64,000 bases of DNA, from positions 186,001 through 250,000 of the forward strand of contig BPHC01000001.1 in the NCBI GenBank assembly GCA_026003355.1, given 5' to 3'. Position 1 is the first letter of the stretch; every line of letters starts with the position of its first letter. Position numbers and translations under genes: made by a program. This document shows positions 24,469-32,858 of this stretch, piece by piece. Source of the DNA: Cyclobacteriaceae bacterium. GTDB lineage: Bacteria > Bacteroidota > Bacteroidia > Cytophagales > Cyclobacteriaceae. The notes under the pieces were generated by a model that was not told the DNA's origin, ran no database searches, and saw only the letters and a program-made list of their open reading frames with translations.

Positions 24469-25345
24469 ATGAAGAGAAGAGATTTTATTTACCGTTCGGC
24501 CTTTGCTGCCGGCACCGTATTGCTGCCCGCGCTGGCTTTATGCCTGCAACCGGCCTGCAGCCCGTAAATCTGTTGGTTTGCAACTGTACACGCTGCGCGA
24601 TGTAATTTTCAAAGACCTGAAGGGAACCCTGCAAAAGGTAGCGGCCTTTGGGTACACCGAAGTAGAAACATTTTCCTATTCCGATGGCAAAATCTTCGGC
24701 CAGCCTTTCGCCAGTTTTGTGGCCATAACCCGCGACCTCGGCCTGAAAATAACCAGCGGCCACTATCTTACCGGGTTTAACCAAAATACTTCGGGCACGC
24801 TGCGCAATGGCTGGGAGCAGGCCGTTGCCGATGCCAAGCTTGCCGGGCAGGAATACATGGTTATTGCCTTTCTTTTTGAAGGCGAACGCCAGAAGCTGGA
24901 CGACTACAAACGGCTGTGCGAAGAGCTGAACAGGGCAGGCGAGGTGTGCCGTACCCACGGCATAAAGCTGGGATACCACAACCACGCCTTCGAGTTCGAA
25001 ACCCTTGAGGGGCAGGTGCCCTATGATGTGATGCTGGCCGAACTCGACCCCGAACTGGTGTGCATGGAAATGGACCTGTACTGGGTGGTGCGTGCCGGAA
25101 AAAAACCTGCCGATTACTTTAAAAAATACCCCGGCCGGTTTGAACTGTGGCACGTTAAAGACATGCACAAGGAAGATGAAAACAGAAATGCCGACCTCGG
25201 GCAGGGACGCATTAACTTTCCTGAAATATTTGGCCTGGCAAAACAGGCAGGCATGAAACGCTTTTATGTGGAGCAGGAAACCTACGAAGTTTCTTCGCTT
25301 GCCAGCGCAGAAAACAATTATAAATATATTGCTGGCATACTGTAA
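24469..25345 (+). pseudogene. Frameshifted secreted sugar isomerase/epimerase-like TIM barrel
   Basis: ATG 24469 starts a clear export signal, MKRRDFIYRSAFAAGTVLLP followed by ALALCLQPAC, that runs into TAA at 24565. The rest of the protein (KSVGLQLYTLRDVIFKDLKG onward, to 25345) is open in the next frame. Removing one C of the CCC at 24561-24563 joins the two as CSRKSVGLQLYTLRD, the expected family sequence. The barrel has intact ligand motifs (LGYHNHAFEFE, CMEMDLYW, WHVKDMHKED, YVEQE). It is either a real one-base insertion or a sequencing error; if real, the enzyme is not exported in full length. Confidence 0.75.
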
Positions 25346-25347
25346 GT

Positions 25348-25710
25348 ATGCGTGCACTGTGCTTTTTTCTGGCCGCGCTGTTTATGGTGCTGGCTTTTTA
25401 CGAAACAGGTGGAACCCACCCGCTTATCTGGATAATCGTTTTCGGAGCCATGGCCTTGTTGTCGGTATTGGCCATGTTCAGCATTTATTTAAGAGCTCCG
25501 GCAATAACCATAGTTGCGCTGGCGCTGGGTTATTTCGCTGTGCATTATTCCGACCTGTCTGCGGCAATTACCAAACCACCCGAAAAATCCTGGTGGAGCA
25601 TGCTGGTAATCCGTTATGCTGCCTATGCCACCCTGTGCCTTGTTGCAGGCACGTTTTTTCTGGTGGCGGCAGCCAGAAAAAAACGGAATTTCAAACGTTT
25701 GCGAATCTAA
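25348..25710 (+). CDS. Small four-helix membrane protein, TMEM220-like
   Basis: 120 residues with hydrophobic segments at about 3-18, 26-48, 50-68 and 88-108. The pattern 'FFLAALFMVLAFYE...HPLIWIIVFGAMALLSVL' resembles the transmembrane 220 family (first helix pair around an exposed acidic/aromatic loop). Function unknown. It begins two bases after the TIM-barrel gene and closes the cluster before the glucan operon promoter. Confidence 0.6.
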   Translation: MRALCFFLAALFMVLAFYETGGTHPLIWIIVFGAMALLSVLAMFSIYLRAPAITIVALALGYFAVHYSDLSAAITKPPEKSWWSMLVIRYAAYATLCLVAGTFFLVAAARKKRNFKRLRI

Positions 25711-25746
25711 TCATTTTAAGTTCAGGTTCCTTCGTATTCAGCAGGT

Positions 25747-25777
25747 TTTGTAACGGTTGCGGTTTGCGTTATTTTTA
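25747..25777 (+). promoter_or_regulatory. Promoter of the alpha-glucan operon
   Basis: TTTG (25747-25750), a 19-base spacer, then TATTTTTA (25770-25777, seven of eight matches to TAnnTTTG). It ends three bases before ATG 25781, so the operon mRNA would be leaderless or nearly so. Confidence 0.5.
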
Positions 25778-25780
25778 GCC

Positions 25781-27556
25781 ATGAATCGCTGGCTTTTGCT
25801 ACTTGCAGCTTTGTTAGTTGCCTGCTCGCCAAAAAAAGATACCCTGCCCAACCTTCCTCCGGTGAAACCCACACATAACCGTATTATTGTGTACCAGCTC
25901 ATGGTGCGCTTGTTCGGCAATAAGCTTAGTGTGAATAAACGCTTTGGCACGATGGCCGAAAATGGTTGCGGCAAGATGAACGACATAAACGATGCTGCGC
26001 TCAAGGGAATAAAAGAACTCGGAGCCACACATGTGTGGTACACCGGCATCATAGAACACGCCTCCTGCACGCCTTACCCGGAATATGGAATAGAGGCTGA
26101 TGACCCCGATGTGGTGAAAGGTGTGGCCGGATCGCCCTACTCCATACGCGATTATTACGATGTTCACCCAGACCTGGCCATAAACGTGCCCAACAGGATA
26201 AAGGAATTCGAAGAGCTGGTGCAACGAACACACAACAACGGTTTGAAGGTAATTATCGATTTTGTGCCCAACCATGTAGCCCGCAGGTACCGGTCGGATG
26301 CCAAACCCCGCACCGTTCGCGACCTGGGTGAAGATGACAACCCGAACCTTGCCTTTTCGCCCTCCAACAATTTTTATTACCTGCCTAACCAGCGTTTTGT
26401 TCCACCCAAACCGCCCTACCAGCTGGCGGAAATGGACGGAAAGTTTGACGAATACCCCGCCAGGGCCACCGCCAACGATGTATTTTCTCCCCAACCTTTT
26501 GCTCACGACTGGTATGAAGCCGTAAAACTTAACTACGGTGCAGATCTGCAGGGCACTGGCAAGACCTATTTTAATCCCGTTCCCGATACCTGGCTTAAAA
26601 TGCGCGACATTTTGTTGTACTGGGTAGACAAAGGGGTTGATGGTTTCCGCTGCGATGTGGCCTGGATGGTGCCCGTTGAGTTCTGGAACTGGGTAATTCC
26701 ACAGGTTAAAGCCAGAAAACCAGGCATGATCTTCATTGCCGAAATCTACCAGCCCGAACTATATCCCGATTTTCTCAACAAAGCCAGCTTCGATTACCTG
26801 TACGACAAAGTGCAGCTTTACGATACGCTGCGCCTGCTTATGGAAGGAAAGGCAGAAGCAGAAGCCATAGCCGCCGTGCAGCAAACGACCGGTTATGCAG
26901 GCCCTCATCTGCTCCATTTTATGGAAAACCATGACGAGCAACGTATTGCTTCACCCTACTTTGCGGGTAACCCTTGGAAGGGCCTTCCGGCAATGGTTGT
27001 ATCTGCAACAATCGACAACGGGGCCGTGCTTATTTACTTCGGTCAGGAAGTGGGCGAACCCGCTGAAGGCGACCCGGGTTTTCAGACATTCGAAAAGAAG
27101 GGCGTAACCACCAAGATGGATTACTGGGGCGTGCCGGAACATCAGAAATGGATGAATGGCGGTGCCTTTGACGGAGGCGGCCTTTCGGCCGACCAGCAGG
27201 ACCTGCGCAGCACTTACGCCAGGCTCCTTAACCTGGCACGCAACAGCCATGCGCTGCTGCACGGCAGCTTTGCCGACCTTTCGGCCTTCAATGCAGAAAG
27301 AAAAAATATTTCGAAGCGTATTGTAACCTACATGCGGGCATCGGCTAACGAAAAGCTGATGGTGGTTGCGGGCTTTAATGCTTATCCCGAGCGCATTACA
27401 ATTGAAATACCGGAAAAGCTCATGGAACAGTTGCATTTAAAGAGTGATGAGCCCTATTTGCTCAAAGACTTGCTAAGCAACACGGAAGCAACGTACCAAA
27501 ACGCTTTAACCATAACCTTGCAGCCCTACGGCTACCATATTTTCAGATTCCAGTAA
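25781..27556 (+). CDS. Alpha-amylase family (GH13) lipoprotein
   Basis: 591 residues. The lipoprotein signal peptide ends in the lipobox LLVAC (Cys15), so it is membrane-anchored outside the cytoplasm, unlike the rest of the operon. GH13 catalytic residues are all present: nucleophile Asp292 in GFRCDVAW, acid/base Glu321 in FIAEIYQ and Asp385 in ENHDEQR; region I is DFVPNHVA. It probably cleaves external or periplasmic alpha-glucan to maltose or malto-oligosaccharides. ATG 25781 is preferred to an upstream frame opening because it starts the signal peptide. GlgE starts one base after its stop codon. Confidence 0.92.
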   Translation: MNRWLLLLAALLVACSPKKDTLPNLPPVKPTHNRIIVYQLMVRLFGNKLSVNKRFGTMAENGCGKMNDINDAALKGIKELGATHVWYTGIIEHASCTPYPEYGIEADDPDVVKGVAGSPYSIRDYYDVHPDLAINVPNRIKEFEELVQRTHNNGLKVIIDFVPNHVARRYRSDAKPRTVRDLGEDDNPNLAFSPSNNFYYLPNQRFVPPKPPYQLAEMDGKFDEYPARATANDVFSPQPFAHDWYEAVKLNYGADLQGTGKTYFNPVPDTWLKMRDILLYWVDKGVDGFRCDVAWMVPVEFWNWVIPQVKARKPGMIFIAEIYQPELYPDFLNKASFDYLYDKVQLYDTLRLLMEGKAEAEAIAAVQQTTGYAGPHLLHFMENHDEQRIASPYFAGNPWKGLPAMVVSATIDNGAVLIYFGQEVGEPAEGDPGFQTFEKKGVTTKMDYWGVPEHQKWMNGGAFDGGGLSADQQDLRSTYARLLNLARNSHALLHGSFADLSAFNAERKNISKRIVTYMRASANEKLMVVAGFNAYPERITIEIPEKLMEQLHLKSDEPYLLKDLLSNTEATYQNALTITLQPYGYHIFRFQ

Positions 27557-27557
27557 C

Positions 27558-29504
27558 ATGAAAAACGGACAAGCTCGCGTACTTATAGAAAACGTTAAGC
27601 CCTGTGTGGATAATGGCCTTTACCCGGTAAAGCGCGTGGTAGGCGAACGCGTGGAGGTAACAGCCGACATTTTTGCCGATGGTCACGACCTGCTGCGGGC
27701 TGAAGTGCTTTATAAAAAAGCAGACGAAAAAGAGTGGAACATCCTGCCCATGCAAAACACCGGCAACGATTGCTGGGTAGCATCCTTTTATGTAACCCAG
27801 CAACAACCTTACGTTTTTACCCTCCGCGCATGGGTTGACCCGCTGAAAACATGGTACGACGGGCTTGTAAAAAAAATCAACGCGCACACATTGGTACACC
27901 TGGAGTTTGAAGAAGGGGCACAAATGCTGGAACGTCTGGCCGGCACAGACAATACCAAATTGCGCAATGCCGTAAAACGACTTCGCAACAAAAGCCAGTA
28001 TACCGCAAACCTGAATTGGGCAAAAGGTTCGGAGCTTGCAGAGCTTGTTGACAAATATCCTTACCGCAGGTTTGAAGTGTACTGGCCCGCAGAAATTACC
28101 ATTGTAGTTGAGCCGCGCAGGGCGCTGTTCAGCACGTGGTACGAGCTTTTTCCGCGCTCGGCTTCGTTTACCGGCGGGCACGGTACCTTTAAAGACGTTA
28201 TACGTTTGCTGCCCCGCATAGAAGCCATGGGCTTCGATGTTCTGTACCTTCCGCCCATTCATCCCATCGGGAAAATAAACCGGAAAGGAAAGAACAACAA
28301 CGTGCGTTCTGAACCGGGCGAACCGGGCTCGCCCTGGGCCGTAGGAAGCGATGAAGGAGGCCATAAGTCGGTACACCCGCAGTTGGGGACACTCGAAGAT
28401 TTCCGCCTGCTGATAACCAAAGCACGCGCGCGCGGCATTGACATTGCCATGGATCTGGCTTTTCAGTGCGCACCCGACCATCCCTACGTAAAAGATAATC
28501 CGCAGTGGTTTAAACACCGTCCGGATGGATCAATTCAGTATGCCGAAAATCCCCCGAAAAAATATCAGGATATATATCCTTTCGATTTTGAGTGCGATGA
28601 CTGGCAAAACCTCTGGAACGAGTTGCTGTCGATAGTACAGTTCTGGATCGGGCAGGGGGTAAGGATTTTCCGGGTCGATAACCCCCACACCAAGCCTTTC
28701 CGGTTCTGGCAATGGCTTATCAGCAACATCCACCAAACTCATCCGGATATTATCTTCCTTTCAGAGGCTTTTACCCGCCCTAAAATCATGGCCGCGCTGG
28801 CCAAGCTGGGCTTCACACAATCGTACACCTACTTTACCTGGCGCGTTTCGAAAGAAGAAATCATCGCCTACATGAACGAACTGGTGCATACCTCATCGCG
28901 CAACTACTTCCGGCCCAATTTCTGGCCCAACACCCCCGATATTCTACCCTACCATCTTCAGCATCAGGGCGAGGCTATCTTCATCATCAGGCTTGCGCTT
29001 GCCGCTACGTTGTCGTCCAATTATGGCATTTACGGCCCGCCTTATGAATTTTGCGAAAACACACCCGTGCCCGGCAAGGAAGAGTACCTCAATTCAGAGA
29101 AATACGAAATCAGGCAATACAACTGGAAGCAGACCAACCGGATGACCGACATCATTACCCTGATAAACCGCGCCCGCAGGCAACACCCGGCCCTTCAGAC
29201 AACCTGGAACATCCGTTTTTGTCACTGCGAAAATCCGCACCTGCTGGCTTATGTTAAATATACTGACGACCTTTCTGATATTATGTTCACCGTGGTGAAT
29301 CTGGATGCACACAACCGCCAGTGGGGCTATGTGCAGCTGCCGCTGGACCTGCTGGGTATTGACGGAAACATAAACGTAAAGCTGCACGATGTGGTGGCTG
29401 ATGAGCGATATACCTGGACTCAGGAATGGAATTATGTAGAACTGGATCCGCACAGGCTTCCGTTTCATTTGTTTCATCTTACCGTACACGAATCATGGGC
29501 GTAA
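27558..29504 (+). CDS. glgE: Alpha-1,4-glucan:maltose-1-phosphate maltosyltransferase
   Basis: GH13_3 enzyme that transfers maltosyl units from alpha-maltose-1-phosphate to the non-reducing ends of glucans. 648 residues. Diagnostic segments: the LPPIHPIGKINRKGKNN loop, GGHKSVHPQLGTLEDF, nucleophile Asp374 in FRVDNPHTKP, acid/base Glu403 in LSEAFTRP, and GPPYEFCENTPVPGKEEYL. The N-terminal beta domain covers about 1-120. It overlaps the TreS-maltokinase gene by ten bases; that gene supplies its substrate, so this is the polymerising step of the operon. Confidence 0.96.
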   Translation: MKNGQARVLIENVKPCVDNGLYPVKRVVGERVEVTADIFADGHDLLRAEVLYKKADEKEWNILPMQNTGNDCWVASFYVTQQQPYVFTLRAWVDPLKTWYDGLVKKINAHTLVHLEFEEGAQMLERLAGTDNTKLRNAVKRLRNKSQYTANLNWAKGSELAELVDKYPYRRFEVYWPAEITIVVEPRRALFSTWYELFPRSASFTGGHGTFKDVIRLLPRIEAMGFDVLYLPPIHPIGKINRKGKNNNVRSEPGEPGSPWAVGSDEGGHKSVHPQLGTLEDFRLLITKARARGIDIAMDLAFQCAPDHPYVKDNPQWFKHRPDGSIQYAENPPKKYQDIYPFDFECDDWQNLWNELLSIVQFWIGQGVRIFRVDNPHTKPFRFWQWLISNIHQTHPDIIFLSEAFTRPKIMAALAKLGFTQSYTYFTWRVSKEEIIAYMNELVHTSSRNYFRPNFWPNTPDILPYHLQHQGEAIFIIRLALAATLSSNYGIYGPPYEFCENTPVPGKEEYLNSEKYEIRQYNWKQTNRMTDIITLINRARRQHPALQTTWNIRFCHCENPHLLAYVKYTDDLSDIMFTVVNLDAHNRQWGYVQLPLDLLGIDGNINVKLHDVVADERYTWTQEWNYVELDPHRLPFHLFHLTVHESWA

Positions 29505-32500
29505 AAAAGACCAAAAAAACCATTGCAACAACACCGGTTCCGTGGTACAAAGAGGCCATTATGTACGAATTATCGGTTCGGGCCTTTTACGACAGCAACG
29601 GTGATGGAATTGGCGATTTTCGCGGGCTCATGGAAAAACTCGATTACCTGGAAGATCTGGGCGTGAATACCCTGTGGCTGCTGCCGTTTTATCCTTCACC
29701 ATTGCGCGATGACGGATACGATGTTACCGATTACACCGATGTGCATCCGGATTACGGCACCCTGCAGGATTTTAAGGCGTTTTTAAAAGAGGCCCACCGG
29801 CGCAATATGCGCATTATAACCGAGCTGATATTAAACCACACGTCCGATCAGCACCCCTGGTTTAAAAGAGCACGAAAAGCAAAACCCGGAACCCGCTACC
29901 GCGACTTTTATGTGTGGAGCGACACTCCCGATAAGTACAGCGAAGCACGGGTAATCATGCAATCGGAAGAAGCTTCCAACTGGACCTGGGATAATGAGGC
30001 AAGAGCCTACTACTGGCACCGCTACTTCAGCCACACCCCCGAGCTTAACTACGAAAATGCTGAGGTGCAGCTCGAAATGATGAAAGTAATCGATTTCTGG
30101 CTTAAACTGGGTGTGGATGGCTTTCGCCTGGCTTCGGTACCCTTTCTATTTGAAGAGGAGGGAACCAACTGCGAAAACCTGCCGCAAACTCATGCTTTTG
30201 TAAAAAAAATCCGCAAGTATATCGACACCCACTACCAGGACCGCATCCTCATTGCCGAGGCCAACCTGTGGCCGGAAGATGCCGCAAGTTATTTCGGACA
30301 GGGCGATGAATGCCACATGGCATTTAATTACCCGCTCATGCCCCGCCTGTTTCTGAGCCTGCGCACCGAAGATAGCTACCCCATTACCGACATCATGGAG
30401 CAAACCCCCAATACTCCGCCCGGTTGCCAGTGGGCACTCTTTCTTCGAAACCACGATGAGCTGGGCCTTGAAATGGTAACCGAAGAAGAAAAAGATTACC
30501 TGCTGAAGGCCTATGCCAGCGATGCCCAAACCAAATTCAATACCGGTATAAGGCGCAGGCTCGCACCGCTGCTGAATAACGACCGCAGAAAAATTGAACT
30601 GCTTTATACCCTGTTGTTCTCCCTGCCCGGAACACCCATTATTTACTATGGCGATGAAATTGGTATGGGCGACAATGTTTACCTGGGCGGTCGCCACAGC
30701 GTGCGCACCCCCATGCAGTGGAATATGAACATTAACGCGGGCTTTTCGACAGCAAATCCGCAACAACTGTATTTGCCCGTCATAACCGATCCCGTATTCC
30801 GGTATGAGTCGGTAAATGTGGCTACCCAGCTCGAAAATACCTCTTCGCTCATCTGGTGGGTGCGCAACATTATTGCCATGCGAAAAAGGCTTCAGCTTTT
30901 CGGCACCGGCGACATGAAGTTTATCGAAACCAACAACAACAAGGTCCTTTGCTTTGTTCGCAGCCACGGCAGGCAGCGGGTTGTAGTAGTTACCAACCTG
31001 TCGCAGTTTTCGCAGGCAGCCACCCTTAACCTGAGCGAGTTCAGAAATTGCGATGTAACCGAGGTGTTTAGCCAAAACCGTTTCAAGAGTGTGGCAACGG
31101 GCGAGTATCCCATAACCATTGGGCCGTACGGATATTACTGGTTCCAACTCGATGTATCTGAAAGGGAGGGACGCTCCGGAGCAGGTTCAGAACTGCCGCT
31201 GTTTGAGTCGGCACTTTCCTGGGAACGCTCCTTCCAGGATTACCAGAACCGCAGGCTGCTGGAGCGTAAGCTGCTGCCGCCTTATTTAAAAAAGTGTCGT
31301 TGGTTTGGCGGCAAAGCCAGGATTATAAACAAAATAGCCATTGACCGGCTTATCCCGCTAAAGGTAGAAGAAACCGTGCACTACCTGCTTCTGCTCGAAG
31401 TGCATTACGTGCAAAAGCTGCCCGAAATTTACTTTTTACCCATAGTTTTTGTTCCGGGCGACCGGCTGTTTGAAGACGTGGAGTACTCCCTTCAAAGTGT
31501 AGTGTGCCGGGCCGATATTCAGGGACAATCGGGTTTTATTATGGACAGCCTCTACGATGCCGTCTTTAGAAACTACCTGCTTCAGGGAATAGAAAGAAAA
31601 CTACGCCTTACCGTTGATGACTCGGTGTTGGAGTTCAACTCCAGTGTATTTAACAAGCTGCCGGCACTAACATCCGTCAACTCAAAAATTCTTAAGGCCG
31701 ATCAGAGCAATACTTCGGTAATCTTCAACGACCGCTACTTTTTTAAAATTTACCGGCGGATGGAGCGCGAGATAAGCCCCGACATGGAACTGGTGCGCTT
31801 CCTTTCAGAGCATACCACTTTTGCCAACAGCCCGCGCTACCTGGGCAGCATTGAACTGCGCGAACGCTCGGGCGAAGTAGTGGTGCTGGGTTTGTTGCAA
31901 AACAAAATCGACAATCAGGGCGATGCCTGGACCATGGCCACCGACTCGGTAGGTCGCTTTTTTGAACGGGTAATTACCGGAGCCAGACACACCCACCTGC
32001 CGGCACTGGTTAACAAGCCGCTCATGAAGTTTGAAGATGCGCCACCACTCATACAGGAGTACATAGGCCGCGGATTTTACGAAAGGGTGGTTAGGCTGGG
32101 CCAGCGCACGGCCGAAATGCACCTGGCCCTGGCCTCGGATTCCTCACGACCCGAACTGGCTCCGGAACCCTTCACTGCCAACTACCAGCGCGCGCTCTAT
32201 TCTTCGCTACGTAAACTGGTGCGCGACCGGTTTAGCCTGCTGCGCTCGTCAAAATCCAAATTACCGCCCGATGCCATCGACCTGGCCGGTGAGGTACTGC
32301 AACTGGAGCCGGTGGTGCTCGAAGCCTTCAGCGAAATTTATGAGGGACGCATACAGGCCATGCGCTCGCGCATTCATGGCGACTTTCACCTGGGACAGGT
32401 GCTTTTCACCGGTAACGACTTCTTCATTATCGACTTTGAAGGCGAACCGGGCTTTACGTTTACCGAAAGACGCCTGAAGAAAAGCCCGATGAAAGATGTT

Positions 32501-32848
32501 GCCGGTATGATGCGCTCGTTTCATTATGCGGCATTCGGCAAAATACTGTTGAATGAAAACTACCGCGACCGCGACCGCCAGGTGCTCGAAATCTGGGCCG
32601 AACACTGGCAACATTACATAAGCCGGTTCTATCTTGCGGCCTACATGGATCGGCTGGGACAGCCCGACTGGAGCCGCGATAACGATGTGTTGCTGCGCAC
32701 TTTCCTGATTGAAAAAGCGATCTACGAAATGGGTTACGAACTCAATGGCAGGCCCGAATGGGTAAGCATTCCACTGCGCGGCATTCTGTACCATGTTAAC
32801 CGGTACCGGCTTGAAAAAGAAGATAAAAAGGCCAAAAACAAAAAATAA
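29495..32848 (+). CDS. treS: Trehalose synthase-maltokinase fusion with a degenerate TreS active site
   Basis: 1117 residues. Residues 1 to about 555 are a TreS (GH13_16) domain: ELSVRAFYDSNGDGIGDF, LPFYPSPLRDDGYDV, EGTNCENLPQTHAF. Residues about 590 to 1117 are a maltokinase (Pep2-type) with LLPPYLKKCRWFGGKAR, HGDFHLGQV (His961-Asp963) and IIDFEGEP (Asp980), all intact. In the TreS domain the acid/base Glu255 and Asp321 are kept, but the nucleophile position of the GFRLD motif is Ala213 (codon GCT, 30131-30133). Trehalose-maltose interconversion is therefore doubtful, while maltose-1-phosphate formation is likely. ATG 29495 lies inside the end of glgE. Confidence 0.93.
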   Translation: MGVKKTKKTIATTPVPWYKEAIMYELSVRAFYDSNGDGIGDFRGLMEKLDYLEDLGVNTLWLLPFYPSPLRDDGYDVTDYTDVHPDYGTLQDFKAFLKEAHRRNMRIITELILNHTSDQHPWFKRARKAKPGTRYRDFYVWSDTPDKYSEARVIMQSEEASNWTWDNEARAYYWHRYFSHTPELNYENAEVQLEMMKVIDFWLKLGVDGFRLASVPFLFEEEGTNCENLPQTHAFVKKIRKYIDTHYQDRILIAEANLWPEDAASYFGQGDECHMAFNYPLMPRLFLSLRTEDSYPITDIMEQTPNTPPGCQWALFLRNHDELGLEMVTEEEKDYLLKAYASDAQTKFNTGIRRRLAPLLNNDRRKIELLYTLLFSLPGTPIIYYGDEIGMGDNVYLGGRHSVRTPMQWNMNINAGFSTANPQQLYLPVITDPVFRYESVNVATQLENTSSLIWWVRNIIAMRKRLQLFGTGDMKFIETNNNKVLCFVRSHGRQRVVVVTNLSQFSQAATLNLSEFRNCDVTEVFSQNRFKSVATGEYPITIGPYGYYWFQLDVSEREGRSGAGSELPLFESALSWERSFQDYQNRRLLERKLLPPYLKKCRWFGGKARIINKIAIDRLIPLKVEETVHYLLLLEVHYVQKLPEIYFLPIVFVPGDRLFEDVEYSLQSVVCRADIQGQSGFIMDSLYDAVFRNYLLQGIERKLRLTVDDSVLEFNSSVFNKLPALTSVNSKILKADQSNTSVIFNDRYFFKIYRRMEREISPDMELVRFLSEHTTFANSPRYLGSIELRERSGEVVVLGLLQNKIDNQGDAWTMATDSVGRFFERVITGARHTHLPALVNKPLMKFEDAPPLIQEYIGRGFYERVVRLGQRTAEMHLALASDSSRPELAPEPFTANYQRALYSSLRKLVRDRFSLLRSSKSKLPPDAIDLAGEVLQLEPVVLEAFSEIYEGRIQAMRSRIHGDFHLGQVLFTGNDFFIIDFEGEPGFTFTERRLKKSPMKDVAGMMRSFHYAAFGKILLNENYRDRDRQVLEIWAEHWQHYISRFYLAAYMDRLGQPDWSRDNDVLLRTFLIEKAIYEMGYELNGRPEWVSIPLRGILYHVNRYRLEKEDKKAKNKK

Positions 32849-32858
32849 ATCATGAACC

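Noticed and set aside
30131..30133. Possibility that the Ala in the TreS motif comes from reading the wrong frame
   Set aside because: Codons on both sides (GTG GAT GGC TTT CGC CTG, then TCG GTA CCC) give the conserved flanks in the same frame, so the Ala is what the sequence encodes.
30146..31147. 333-codon minus-strand open frame inside the TreS-maltokinase gene
   Set aside because: Antisense shadow; the plus-strand protein is conserved throughout this stretch.
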